This document shows positions 33,931-46,087 of a stretch of 64,000 nt of DNA, piece by piece. The stretch lies in contig JAJVDF010000234.1 in the NCBI GenBank assembly GCA_022410635.1, forward strand, positions 1,693,331-1,757,330, in the 5' to 3' direction. Both the position numbers and the translations under genes were made by a program. This DNA comes from Tretioscincus oriximinensis. Its lineage: Eukaryota > Chordata > Lepidosauria > Squamata > Gymnophthalmidae. Positions within the stretch are counted from its first letter, which is position 1. Every line of letters starts with the position of its first letter. A model generated the notes under the pieces. That model was given only the letters and a program-made list of their open reading frames with translations. It had not been told where the DNA came from and did not search any database.

Positions 33931-35805
33931 TGCTACTTAACATTTGAAACTAGCAAACATCTACAAGAATCCATAATCCATTAAGGGCAAGTGTATTCTG
34001 TCTTAGTTCCCTCCTACCCTTTATAGATATTCTGCAGACTGCACTACTTCAGGACATGCGAAGATCACTATCAAAAGATATCTTGCCTGTGTACATGTAC
34101 AGACCCACAGAGTGTGTCTTCAGAATTGCTGCTGGTTCCTTCCCTGGTAGCAACACCATTTTCAGGGGGACAACTGTAGTGATATTCCTATCTATTGCTG
34201 ACTTGTAATTGGTTTCGGCATGAGCATTATTTGCAGTCAATGTTACATTTTGTCATCCAGATATCATCCAAGCAAAATGGTGACACAAAAATTCCCAAGA
34301 GAAGCTTTGTGGGTGAGAAAACACAGTCTAAATTAACAGGGCTCAAATTCATAGAAATTGATTGAACATCTAATTCTATCTCAAATTCTATCAAGAGCCT
34401 TCTTTAACTTGTTATGTTTATAAATTCTTGTAAGGCCTGTTTAAAAATGTACCTTAAACTGCAAACAACTATCTTTTCATATGCTGTATGGAAGGAGGTG
34501 GTCAGATTGTTGTGGGTTATTCTTTAAGAGGAGCAACTATTATTACAAGTTAAAATCTGTTTCCAAATGATTGGAAAGGCATGCAGCATTGTCAGCTTAC
34601 ATTATACATTTGTTGGATGGGTATAGTACTATTCATATCACACAGAAAATGAGAGGTCAGCTGTTTTTAACATGATCTTAACCAGCAGTGCGCAGTGAAA
34701 CAGAACTGGTTGGAAATAGGTTCCTAATAAGAAACTTCATTTCTAATCAGAGACACTGGTTAGAGCTCTGACTGTGTTCACAGTCTCATTCATTCCACTT
34801 CATCAGCATATTGTCTTAGACCACTTATAAAGGTGGTGTGCACTACCTTTTAAATCAAAGTGGCTCATACTTAAACTGTAGACAGAATTTCAGCTACCTC
34901 AAAATTAATTGCACAGGACAGCATCAGAATCTGCATGGCAGTCAGAGGAAAGAAAATCAAGGTATCCAGAGGCCTTACTAAAAATATCCCTTCCCCAGTG
35001 TTAACAGCACTTCCAGTATAGAAGTAGGATCTCAGGTACTTGTTATTACTTTGAGCCCATTTTCTAAGATATACTTCAAGGAAGCTCATATAATGTAACA
35101 CTGTATTTTGAACCCTTTAAAGCCGTGGAAAGGATTCTCTCTGAAACCAAAAAGATCAAAGCTAATCCTCTGCTGAATACATATACCAAAGTCCTTTTCA
35201 AATTTCCCCTGCTAGAAAGTTGTTTGACAACTTCTTAATTTAATACAATCATGAAGCTCCAAGTTCCACAAGCATAGATGTTGGAAGCTTATGGAAACAT
35301 ACCTTAAACCATTTCTCCTTGTGTGGTAATCTGCATGTCCTTTTCCCAAAATACACAGAGGGAGATCTGATTTATTCTCAGTGGCAGTATTTTTGTTGTG
35401 TTTTAAACAAATTATCGTTAATTTATTACATAGCTGCCACACAACTTTCTTTCCCATTTCAAAGTAACACAAGGGCATATATTTTTCCTAGAAGTATAAC
35501 TCTATAAATCTAAACAAATGAAAGCATTTTGAAAAAGGAAATTATCTACATAATGAATGGATAGATGAATAAATAGGCTTAAAAGAAACCAACCCCATTT
35601 TCTTAAACAAAAGTTCCTCCCTTCAATCCACATGCTAAATATTGCATAATAACAAGAAGAAATGAAACACCTAACAAACAAAACTGAAAATAAACCTAAC
35701 TTAAGATGTATCTGGAGGTCACTTATTTATTATATTATAGTTGGATATCCTGGAACAAAGCAGTTCAGTGTTTTATTCCAGAATATCAGTGTCTGGATCC
35801 AACAC
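33931..35805. other. Unassigned AT-rich sequence
   Basis: No gene or recognised repeat seen. Confidence 0.35.
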
Positions 35806-35904
35806 CATACATACATACATACATACATACATACATACATACATACATACATACATACATACATACATACATACATACATACATACATACATACATACAT
35901 ACAT
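35806..35904 (+). repeat. (ATAC)n tetranucleotide microsatellite
   Basis: About 25 nearly perfect ATAC units. The array has no stop codon in three forward frames, so it generates repetitive HTYI open frames that are not genes. Confidence 0.97.
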
Positions 35905-36154
35905 GCAGCATTTAAAAAAAATAAAAACTGGATTGCATACTATGTAGGCACTATCTTACTTCATGTGCAAACTTGCTTTGTTGTTTCTAGTTTTCAATAA
36001 TAAACACAGGCTATAATTTATTACTTACTTACTCCAGCATACTTGGAATATAATTTGAAACAAATCACTGTCTGGACTGCTTTATTCTGGAACAGCTTGT
36101 CAAGTACATTCGGGTTTGCACACTTCAAATACCAAGTTCATTTCCTGAGATATT

Positions 36155-36265
36155 TCTGGGCTTATGGTTAGAGTATTGGACTCTTATCTGATATCTCCCC
36201 ATGCAATTCCACATTACTCCATGAAGCCAGTTGGGTGACACTGGGCTGCTTTGAGTAACTTTGGG
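36155..36265 (+). mobile_element. MIR-like tRNA SINE 5' fragment
   Basis: GGTTAGAGTATTGGACTCTT ATCTGA (box A side), a weak box B near CATGCAATTCC, and CATGAAGCCAGTTGGGTGAC ACTGGGCTGC follow the usual order of a MIR/CORE-type SINE head. Diverged. Confidence 0.5.
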
Positions 36266-36360
36266 TTCAGAAAAGTGCAACATAAAAAATATCTCTCCTC
36301 CTCCTCCTGACACTACTGCTGCTGAATGGAAAAGGAGCGTGTCAGGAGTCAGACAGTCTG

Positions 36361-36505
36361 ATTATATTATTAAGGTGATTATGGTGGTAGCTAGCAGCCT
36401 GGATAATTTCAGGATAAGTTTAGATAAATTCATGAAAGATAGGTGTATCAAGAGTTATTAGGATGGAAAAACAGGACTCAGCAGGGCTCCTCTTATGTTC
36501 TTCTA
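36361..36505 (+). mobile_element. CR1 LINE 3' fragment with internal loss
   Basis: GGTGGTAGCTAGCAGCCTGG ATAATTTC, then AAGAGTTATTAGGATGGA jumps directly to CAGCAGGGCTCCTCTTATGT TCTT. About 150-200 bp of 3' UTR seen in the 44591 copy is missing in between. Confidence 0.7.
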
Positions 36506-36770
36506 AATGCTGTCATTTCATCAGGAAATACAAAACCCAAACGTACTACGTCTCCCTCTACCAGGAATCAACCTAAAGAGTAACTTAAATATGCAAGAGT
36601 CCAAAGTAGATAAAAATACATATGATATATGAACAAAGAATACTCATACCCGTGCTCATGTATGAGCATTAAAAGAGACAGGCAGGAATAAAGAATAAAG
36701 CAACACTCAGTGTAATGAGTAGCCAAGATCAGATACATATGCACTTGCATCAGATGAGCAACGCCAGAAG

Positions 36771-36894
36771 CATCTGAAGAAGTAGACCTGTCTACGAAAG
36801 CTTATGCCAACCACTTTTCTCAAGTTAGTCTCAAAGTGCTGCTAGCTCCTTTGCTGGACTTTCTGCTAGACTAACACGGCTATTTCTCTGAAAT
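36771..36894 (+). mobile_element. Short tail-less retroposon, copy 3 (best-preserved sequence)
   Basis: It reads CATCTGAAGAAGTAGACCTG TCTACGAAAGCTTATGCCAA, then CTCAAGTTAGTCTCAAAGTG, GCTCCTTTGCTGGACTTTCT and GACTAACACGGCTATTTCTC TGAAAT. The GTAGAC/GTCTAC stem at 36782-36787 and 36790-36795 is perfect. It is followed by GAAA and preceded by CTGAAGA. No flanking duplication was found for this copy and there is no tail. Confidence 0.7.
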
Positions 36895-39800
36895 CATCAT
36901 CATATATGTTCCAGTCGTACATTTCACGTGAACTGTTGAAAAAGAAAACAAACGAAAACCTTTATTTAAACGCAAAGAGCGTTTCAGCTATGTGATTTAC
37001 AGCTATATGAGAAGCCTTTATCTTCACGGACAGTTGTGAACTTCAGAGGATTAGAGTATCTCCTTTTCCAAGATACTTTTCTTTATGGACTATATATCTT
37101 GTCAACGCGGAGACTCCTCTACTTTTTGTATGTATCTGACCTTGATATCGTCTTTCCCATTTATTATTTCATCAGGAAAGCCTGTAAATTGTGAACGAAA
37201 GCCATGGCAGTAGACTGGGGTCCCAGTTGTGGGATGAGGGTGGGCGAAAAGCTTTGCTTCTGGAAACACATTGTTTAAAATCTGCTATGAATTCAACAAG
37301 TATTTTGTCTGTTCCTTCTCCCAATCAATAAAACATAGTAAAAATGCTTATATTCATTTTGCCTTCAAGACTCTCAGCCGGTTTTCATAACTTCCTGGGC
37401 AATTGGCATTCCAAAGACATACTTGGCATGATCATACAGACTGTGTCCTTTCACAGTTTTAATTCCTGCAGCCTTGTCCAAGAAATGCTGCCAGATAATA
37501 AGATCTCACTAGTCCCTTTCTCTTCCCTGTTTAGCATAGATTGTCCTGCAGGAATTAAGGAATGTACTCACTTTTCCATGGTGCATTGGGTTTGATTTGT
37601 TTTTGTTGTTTTTAGAAAGATATCTCCTCAACTACCTGAGAAAAATGTTAGCATGAAATGAGTAGAACAGCCTTAATGGTGGCATCTCAAATAAAATGGA
37701 GACTTCAAAAACATCTATTCGTATCTTGGCACACACCACTGCGTGCAAATATTTCAGTAAACACTTGTGGGACTACAGTCATATGCTTCGAAAATCTGAT
37801 TATGTGAACTGTTCCACGAAGATTTGTGATGAGCTTTTCTTAGCTATTCAAAATAAAGATACAGTACATAAAGAATATGATTTTTCTTGTTTAAATGTCT
37901 CTAAGCTGCCCCCTAGCTCTTCCTGAATATTCTAAGAGAATCTCTAAAACTGTATCAAAACACATTTCAATCTGAGCATTTCCAAGACAATATATCTAGG
38001 ACGATGATTCTTGGAAAACATACTTAAAATATAATAAAGCATGCAGACAAATCTTTAAATACTAGAGCACAAATATGTTTCATACAATTTTTCATCACTA
38101 GCCCCAAACCTTGTTTATAATATCGAATGGCATCACTGCTTTATCTAGCTCCCATTTACACACCAGTCATACTTGTGAAGCACAGAAATTGTTATTGCAT
38201 ATCCATTTTAAANGAAACAGGGGCTGAGTCAGTTTAGTTTCCCCACTCAAACAATAGTTTGATTAAATTCAAACATTTTCAAACTCAGACTCAATCAAGA
38301 TATTTATAAAAATTTTGATTAAAATTAAATGGTGGGGTTGTTAGTTTAAACTCGAATGCTACAGTTAGTATAAACTCTATCAACAAGCCAATTTGAAATA
38401 TTGCTAATATGAAGACTTGCAGAAGCAAAGTAAGTAAACTNCTTTGGTCATCCTAAATATAAACTGATCATTCTTCATATATAAAAACAGATATTCCAGT
38501 AACCTAAAGAGCCATGCAGGAGTTTGATGCCTCCCCATATCTTCATCCTGAAAGTGCAGGACAAGAAAGGGATCATTGTTCATTCACTTTGATCTTTATG
38601 CAGGCAACAACAATCTCTTTTACAGGTAATTTATGTACATCTCTTTGATAAACCTTTTAATCTCAGGCTATTATCACAAGGTCTTCTGCATATAAAAGGC
38701 TGCTTAGCATTCCAATTAGTAATTAAAGTTTGTTAGAAGAGGTCTCATTAGAGGTTTTTTGCCATTTTAACTTTCACTGTATACTTGAAACTCTTTGGGC
38801 TTTGCATTTTCCACAGAGGAACAGTGAAAAAAATTATAGCATGAAACTGATTAAAGAAAGGTTAATGGAGGTATAATCCAAAAATAGTAACTCAACATTG
38901 GAAAGGATATGACCTGACCTGTTTATAGGAGGCCATTTTTATGTTGGCTTGATACTGATCTAGTTTGAAGGAATATCAATACAGACAGAGAGAAATTCAT
39001 GTATTGTATAATACAGAAGAAAGCTAATTATGATCTATTCACTTATTTAATGCAGTAATTTGTTTTCCATTCTAAGGCTGCATCACAAACTTGTTAGCCA
39101 ACCAGCCAACACCTTGCATCTTAACTTTGTGGGAACTCACTATCAACTCCAAATACAGAAGGGGGCTTTTTATCCATAAAAAAGATCCCAGAGCTAGTCT
39201 CTGCTGCTGTTGTGTTGGTAGCACATGTTACTAAAAACAGCAAATGCAATAAAAAGAAATTACATCTAATCTGAGGGAACTTTATGCCATTCATAGCTAG
39301 TACCACCAACCTATAGACACATGATGGTGGTAGACACAACCTACTCTGAGGACTCATGCTGTGGAGGGTGATAAATGGCTCTATGGTGTCTGCAGTGATG
39401 GGAGCTTTTAATATTTGTCATGCCTCTGAGGCATTATAGATGTATCTATATAAAAAAAAGAAATTTGTTTTTTGAGATTAAACAATTAGTCATGCTCAGG
39501 TTATATAACTGTAAATTGATAGAATCTAAATGGATTTTTTGAAAGGAGAGGGGAATTGTGCAGAATGCTCTACAAAGAAACAAAGTTTGCTGTTATTGAT
39601 TTTACTATCTATAACAGAAATGCTGTGTCCTACAAAGCTTAGGCTTCATCCACACTTGATGTTTTTAGGTGTTTTTCCCCTCTACGCTATAAGAGTGTAT
39701 GAATATGGGCAAACTTACCTCACTTGATCCAGCAATAATAGGACTAGAATGGACTATTATTGCATGTTTTCTTGCTAATACTTTTCTGCAGCCTTCAGTC

Positions 39801-40259
39801 TTTGCACCATGATGATGCTTTGTAGACCTAACCCATGTAAAATTCCAAGCATTTTGGGGACCTCCAGCCCTGCCCATCAGCAAGAGCAGAGGCTGGGAGA
39901 GAAATCAGATTTTTTCCCAGTCACCTTGACCCTGGAAAATGCAATGATGTAAGAATAATAATGATAATGATAATTTGCAGGTTCACAGAACTCAAGTTTA
40001 AAAATGAGGCTTTTTAACTTGCATTGTCTTTCCTAGAAACAAAAGGAACCAACAACCAATGACAGAAGGGATTCAGAGCAACCAGTAACAAGCTAGTATT
40101 TACAGCAATATTTCCTGGGAAATAAAGGCAAACTCCTAGCAAGGAAAAACGATTACTCATGCTTCATGTGGATAGCAAGCAACAAAACTGTTAATCTTTT
40201 ACAGTGTTATATAAAGAAATAGTGCTACACAAAGGCAGCCATCTGGATACACCCTTAAT
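36895..40259. other. Unassigned AT-rich sequence
   Basis: More than 3 kb without a recognised gene or mobile element. Short open frames near 37344, 37696 and 39121 show no domain I recognise. If the window lies inside a gene, this is one of the places where conservation could be looked for. Confidence 0.35.
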
Positions 40260-40318
40260 CTCTAAATAAAGTCCAGCAAAGGGGCTAGTACCACCTTTGA
40301 AATTGACTCTAAATAAAG
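40260..40318 (-). mobile_element. Tiny insertion of the tail-less retroposon, 12 bp target duplication
   Basis: A perfect 12 bp repeat CTCTAAATAAAG (40260-40271 and 40307-40318) brackets only 35 bp (40272-40306). On the minus strand that insert reads TCAATTTCAAAGGTGGTACT AGCCCCTTTGCTGGA, matching the middle of the family (TCTCAAAGTGCTGCTAGCTC CTTTGCTGGA). The insert stops at CTGGA, the point where the inverted copy at 12.5 kb is also joined. Confidence 0.6.
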
Positions 40319-41149
40319 GATTTTCAAAATAAAGTCTATGTAAAACAGAAATCGGCTACTGCTGCGGTTGCCGCAGCACAGCAAAATTGCCGGGGAGGAA
40401 TGAGGGAGACTCTCTAGGAGGCCACGTCCTTCTCACTGGCCAGAAGTTGGCATAATTCCCCGTGCTGGGAGCCATTTTCCCTCTTTTCTCCTGGACACAT
40501 GAAAAGTGTTCTGAACCTTTTATTTCCTCAAAAGTTCTAGAAATAGTTTTAAAAATACACCTCTCTGATTTCAGTGTAAAGCAATGTAAAAAAGCCAAAA
40601 TAAAAATCATGAACCTCAACAAACTCTGTCTCACATTTTTTACTTGTTACAATCCCTGAAGGAAGACTACTGGGTTGTTATCTGCTAATGCTGTTGTTAT
40701 TTTTGTTTGTTTGCTAATAAATGCTTTAAACAGTGAAAATAAAAAAGAAAAGGCTTTGCAGAATTAAGAATTAAGTTTGTTTCTTCATTACAAAAATAGT
40801 TTGCAGAAAATCTGGAGAAACAAAAGTGCCTTACTAAAAATATAAATATACCAATGTTTGCTTATTCAGGAAGTGCTGTATTTAAATTGATTCATTCAGC
40901 TCTGCTATGAAATTACAAAAAATAAAGAAAGATGTTTTAAAGAAAAAAATGGTAATAGATACAATGCACCAAAGTTTTCAGATTAATGCAGTACATTTAT
41001 CCTGCATTTAATGTAATAAGCACAAAGAGTGACATTTCTATAAGTATTCTAAAGGCAACTTTCAAGCCACCCTTTAAACAGAATCATTTATGGTATGGGC
41101 TTTTGAAGCAATCTGCAGGACCTTTTTATGTCCTTGATATAGAAATATA
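40319..41149. other. Unassigned AT-rich sequence
   Basis: Nothing recognised. Confidence 0.3.
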
Positions 41150-41227
41150 TACTGCTCAAAACAATTACAGGAACGCTTTAACATAATAGTGTAACACTAA
41201 GTGTTCTCTTAATTGCTTTGAGCAGTA
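41150..41227. mobile_element. 74 bp Tc1/mariner-like MITE between TA dinucleotides
   Basis: CTGCTCAAAACAATTACAGG AACGCTTTA at the left faces the inverse of TAGTGTTCTCTTAATTGCTTTG AGCAG split as ...GTTCTCTTAATTGCTTTGAG CAG at the right, giving ~28 bp terminal inverted repeats around a loop of a few bases. TA lies on each side (41150-41151, 41226-41227), as expected of Tc1/mariner target duplication. The CTGCTCAAAA...GGAAC.CTTT end is a known Tc1-like terminus. No transposase remains. Confidence 0.7.
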
Positions 41228-41244
41228 TATATATATATATATAT
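41226..41244 (+). repeat. (TA)n dinucleotide run
   Basis: About nine TA units, starting at the right TA of the Tc1-like hairpin and probably grown from it. Confidence 0.85.
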
Positions 41245-41500
41245 TGTGTTACATGCAGGAATCTGTGCATGTGTTACTCATATGATACCGAGGTTAAGAA
41301 ACAGTCAACAGAGAGACCTGTTCTCAAAGCCCCCTCTCCTGGCCTTAGCCTTAGCCAATCCCAGTTCCTCCTCCTCCTCCTCCTCTTGTCAAAAGACATA
41401 TTACCTAAATCCAGTATGCCAAGTTGGCATCATCTAACTGGACATCACATTAAGAGCTTTCACTTTAGTGTGGCAATCTATTTTCTCTAGGTATTTATAT

Positions 41501-41540
41501 CATCTGAAGAAGCAGATTTGGCTATGAAAACCCACCTGTT
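41501..41540 (+). repeat. Possible scrap of the tail-less retroposon
   Basis: CATCTGAAGAAGCAGATTTG GCTATGAAAACC keeps the CATCTGAAGAAG lead-in and a GAAAAC after a weak AGC/GCT stem. The rest of the unit is absent. Confidence 0.35.
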
Positions 41541-41564
41541 GATTATTTTACTTACTACCTCCTG

Positions 41565-41800
41565 TCACAGCCTATTCCACTGGTTTATTGCCCTGACTGT
41601 CAGAAAGTATTTTCCGCTCATATCTAATCTGTCTCTACTCTCTTGAAGTTTCATCACATTGCTTCTAGTCCATCTCTTCAGTGTGATAACCGTTCAGATA
41701 TTATAGATAGAGATCAGGTCTTCTTTCAGTCCTCCAGAGTTCCCAGATCCTTTAACTATTGCTCAAAGGACATAATTGGCAGACCGCTTATTATCTAAGT
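41565..41800 (-). mobile_element. CR1-like LINE fragment, older subfamily, minus strand
   Basis: CAGAAAGTATTTTCCGCTCA TATCTAATCTG, ATTGCTTCTAGTCCATCTCT and CAGATCCTTTAACTATTGCT CAAAGGACATAATTGGCAGA CCGCTTAT follow the order of an antisense CR1/L3-type ORF2 C-terminus. No intact frame. Confidence 0.55.
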
Positions 41801-41934
41801 CCACAGTTCATGTCTGTACTGGATATTTGCACCATTCTGACATTGAAATGCTGTTATGACTGCTTATGCCTGAATTGTAATACACCATGTGGGAAGAGGG
41901 ACACCTTGCACCTTTGTGACACCATTCAAACATT

Positions 41935-42245
41935 GCCACAGGAATCCTACCTGTTGTTCCATCTCGAAGGCAGTATCGACACATCCACCCTAGTACCTGT
42001 TTATACCCTTGGCTTCCATGAATTTGTCTAATCCTGTCTTAAAACTACCCAAGTTACTACCACCTCTTCCGGAAGTAAGTTCCACAGGCTGACGACCCTC
42101 TGTGTGAAAAAATACTTTCCTTTGTCTGTTCCCATTCTTCTGTCCATCAGCTTCATGGATCCATCCCATTCATGATTTTATACAGCTCAATTAGATCTCC
42201 TCTCAAACAGTGTCTTCTGAGGCTGAAGAGCCCAAACATTGCAGC
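41935..42245 (-). mobile_element. CR1 LINE C-terminal fragment, minus strand
   Basis: CCTGTTGTTCCATCTCGAAG, GAAGTAAGTTCCACAGGCTG ACGACCCTCTGTGTGAAAAA ATACTTTCCTTTGTCTGTTC and CAGCTCAATTAGATCTCCTC TCAAACAGTGTCTTCTGAGG CTGAAGAG are the antisense of the CR1 ORF2 C-terminus seen in the 2088-3362 copy. It lacks the 3' terminus, and the copy is more diverged. Confidence 0.75.
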
Positions 42246-44590
42246 AGGATTCCAATGTCCAGCTAAGCTGGAATATGTACTAAGCTGAAGAGACCATCAC
42301 GTGTATATTTAGTTGTTTTCGTAATTCCTTTTTTAATGACTTTAAAGGTACATGACAAGTTCTAGCAGGAATATATTATGAGATGTTCTCATTCCTTGTT
42401 GTGGAAGCGAGATGCTAGCATTTTGCTGACTCCAAGGAAAATAACTCTGCTATGGCGCCTGCCTCCCAAGATGCAGTTTGGCCAAACTGAACCAGTCAAA
42501 CTTCAAAGCCAATGTCCAAGGCTCTAGTTCTCTTCCACCTGGAAGCACCGTTCTCCTTCCTGCCCAGGTGGAATCTGTGACCTCCCCCCAGAACCTTTCT
42601 CTTCCATCCATGTTCCCCAACAAACCTACAGATACCCTTGAAGTAGAACTTCCTCAACCTCCTTGTCTTCCTTGGCAGAGCTTGACAACTCTGCCAACTG
42701 CTGGAGTAGGGGTGGAGTGGGGCTGATGCTAGGAGCCTCAAGTAAGTGCCCTGCTTGCCCTATGGCCTCCAACCCTGGCAGAAAGAGAGATGTTTATAGC
42801 CATATGCCTGTCAACACCTCATAAACAATTCTGACAAGTATTTAATAACTTCCATGTTAATAACTTTTTGTTGCCTTAATAGAAACAGTAGAGATCACTG
42901 AATCAGCATTGCACTTTGCACTCGCAGAGTTTTTGAAATCAAAACAGAAGCCTTTGTGGTTGAGTTAGCTAATGAATACTCGTCAGAAAGTCATCATCTT
43001 CCCCATACACACACACCAGAAAAAGCAGATGTCATCTCTTCCCTTTTGTATTGTTGAATAATTTTTCAGCTGCAACAGAGCTAAACTTTGATGCAGTTCT
43101 TTAAAGCAGATAAAAAAAGGGATTTTGCCAAATGCAGCTGCTGCTTAGGGAACACACTGTACTGTGCTTGTAGTGATAAAGTCTTCCTGTTAAGCCTGCT
43201 GATTATTGCTTTGTTCTACTCAATGGCCATTCCATCCACTTTCCATCGTGAGCAATCCAGTTGAGATGAGAACAGGGAGAAGGCAATGGCATCTCCCGCC
43301 AATGCCCATTGGTCCTTCTGTGTAGAAGAGGCCAGATCAACAACCACAGTCTTCACACAACGCTCCCACTACAGGCAAACCATAGTGAGAGCAGGGTTGG
43401 CCTGGAGTGGGAAGAACCTGCACCTGTGTCAATTTGGGGTAAACTCTATTCCGGGGATTTGTAGCCCCTCTGGTTTATAAGGGAACTGCGTATGCCCAGT
43501 GCAAAGCCACACATCTTTCACTCCCATTTTGTTCCTCTCATGGGAACTGAGCCCAATTGTGTTTACCACCGCTTTTGTTATCCATGTGGATATGGCGAAG
43601 GAGACTTATTTTAGTTTTCTAATGACTCTGAAATTACATTCCAAAAGTCCTGGCAAAAACTGCTGACTTATTGCTTAGAAGAGGCTTAACTGAACATGTA
43701 TTCAGAGATAGTACACTGAGTAGCTGTCTATTCAAGATTAACTGCAAGAAATGGCAATTTGAGGTTACTGTTCANCTACATCAAAATGTGAGGTTTTACC
43801 TCAGAAAATGACATGCTGCAGCTCAAAATGACTTTAATTCTAAGGCAGTAAAAATACCAAATGATCCTGTACTTGGAAGATATCCACTAATTCTGTATTT
43901 TGCAATGTGTCACGAGGTAGCATTATATTGTATTATGCTAAACAAGGAGGACAGTTTTAGACGTTCAAAATTCATCCCTTTCCCAGGTGTGATGTTTCAT
44001 GTTATGACAACTGCACATTCACTTTGTTTCATAGGCCATCCATACCAAGGAGATGTGTAAAAGTTTTCTTTTCCTGTCGATAATTTAATAACCCCATTGT
44101 TTGTTTAGAACTCTCAAGCACAGTTCTCTCATTTTACTTAAAACAGGGAACTCTCGCTGGTATTTTAATTCAGAAGGAAGCATATCTACAATTTTCAAAA
44201 AACACCACCTCTATTCATGATGTCTATTCTTCTCATAGAATTTTTACAGTAACTGCACACTGGAAACTAAATATTTCAGGAAACACTAGAAATAGTTCAG
44301 AAGTGATAATAATCTGTTTAGTACTGCATTAGGTATTATTTCAGATTATATCTTGGCTTTTGTACTTGCTATCCACATGCTACTGCAGACCATGGCAAGT
44401 CTCGGGTAGGAAGTATCATAGTCTACCCCACCATGCAGATAGCAGATTCCTATTCCAGGATGCAGTGAAGAAGAAGACCATGTGCAGACAGAACCTGGTT
44501 ATTATTAACCATAACTTTCATTTTCAATACATTACTTTATTAAAAATAGTCAGTTCATTTATTTATGTTGCCTTTTATCTCCTGCAGCTC
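42246..44590. other. Unassigned sequence, partly GC-richer
   Basis: No gene recognised. An 82-codon proline/serine/leucine-rich frame at 42478-42726 (+) overlaps a frame of equal size on the other strand, so composition rather than coding constraint probably explains both. Confidence 0.3.
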
Positions 44591-44925
44591 TGGATTTCAC
44601 CCAGAGGGTCATCGAACTTTGGAATTTACTTCCAAAAGTGGTGGTAGTAGATAGCAGCCTACATAGCTTTAAGACAGGATTAGACAACTTCATGGAAGCC
44701 AAGGGTATAAACAGCCACTAGGATGGATGACTTGATACTGCCTCCAAGATGTAGCAACAGGCAGTATTACTAAAATGCCATTTGCAGTGCATCAAGAACA
44801 GTTGAAGATTTTGCCTTCTTCTATTCCAGACTGCCCAGGTGCAATTGGTGGGCTACTGCGTGAGACAGAATGCTGGACTAGATGGGCTCTGGCCCTATTC
44901 AGCAGGGCTCCTCTTACGTTTTTAT
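44591..44925 (+). mobile_element. CR1 LINE 3' end
   Basis: TTTCACCCAGAGGGTCATCG, GGAATTTACTTCCAAAAGTG, CATGGAAGCCAAGGGTATAA, then GCTGGACTAGATGGGCTCTG and CAGCAGGGCTCCTCTTACGT. The AGCAGGGCTCCTCTTA ending groups it with the 11597 and 36361 copies rather than with the 14989 and 23535 subfamily (CAGTATGGCTCTTCTTATG). Confidence 0.85.
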
Positions 44926-46087
44926 GGATAGAAATGTTAGATGCAGACAATCAATAGAAGAGGTGTGTGTTTTAAATACCCCCTTCTTTGTCCAGATCAG
45001 GTTGCAAACAGAGAGCTAGGAAAAGGAAAACTGGTGTGAGTGACCAGAATTAATGTAACTATGGATTAGTGTTATCTTCAAGTACAAGATTTACCAAAGG
45101 AGTACCAAATAAGAGTCACCTTGAGATGCCTGAACCTCAGGAACTCGACATGTACAGTTGCACTATTCTCCTTTGGTTCTGGAAAAGTAGAGGAAAACTT
45201 TTTTTTGTATCCTGCAAAATGAAAACANATTACTTCAACAGGAATGTATTTTTAGCTATATCAATTTTAACAGAGAAGCACAACAACATTTCATAATGTT
45301 CAGCTCTCTCTATAAAGTGTTTTGTGCTTTTTATTGATGTCTGTTGTTCCACAGAGCAGGACCAAGGAGGTAATCAGTAGATATGCAGAATACTAAAAAT
45401 AAGATATTAAACAGAGATCAAAATAAATTAGAAGTAAGAAAAAAGCTATGACTTGGTTGCTGCCTATCTGCAAGAATAAGGTTTTTCATTTCAAAGTCAA
45501 AGAACAGTTATATATTTGCAATTTATTGAGAGTGAAATGTGAATCTAGTCAAAGATGAACAGTATTGTGCTTTTTGTTAAATTTATTAGATTAACCTAAA
45601 ACATTGCCTTTCCTATAATAAAGTATCTTATCCCAACCTGATCTTTATTCATGTTCTGCGAAGGCAATGAAAGGTTTAGCAAATGCCATTTTAAAACAAA
45701 TTGAATATCTTTGTAAATGTATAAAACCTACTTTCAGAGGCATTAACGGGCTGAGCCATGCATCCAGAAAATTTCAAATGTTCACAGCCATTGCATCAAC
45801 TTTATAATATATGTTGCTACTACTTATTAATGTATATGAGCTCTGCATATAATAGGTAGTTAAAGGAGTGGTGCTGTTAGCAGTAGAGGTCATTTGAACA
45901 TATTTTCCTTGCAATTGGAGGCCTAGCACTTATAAAAAGGATTATTTTGTAGTAATAAGAAAAGATAATACATGTCCCATTTGTCATTGTTTTTCTGTTA
46001 TACTGTACTTTCCTAAAAAGGTGAGGGAGTTAGAAACATGCCCTGTCTTTTCCTTTTTTATTGGTTTGGTTCTTTTTAAATATTTTA
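44926..46087. other. Unassigned AT-rich sequence
   Basis: No gene or recognised repeat seen. Confidence 0.35.

Noticed and set aside
35806..35904. CRISPR-like array of short direct repeats
   Set aside because: It is a perfect 4 bp microsatellite without spacers, in a vertebrate genome.
35662..36000. Open frames encoding HTYI repeats
   Set aside because: They are translation of the (ATAC)n microsatellite, open in several frames because of its composition.
36895..40259. A hidden gene in the longest repeat-free stretch
   Set aside because: I looked for long frames, splice-flanked conserved peptide blocks and RNA-like stems and found none I could support.
42478..42741. Overlapping 81-82 codon frames on both strands in a GC-richer patch
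   Set aside because: Equal open length on both strands points to composition, and neither product resembles a known family.
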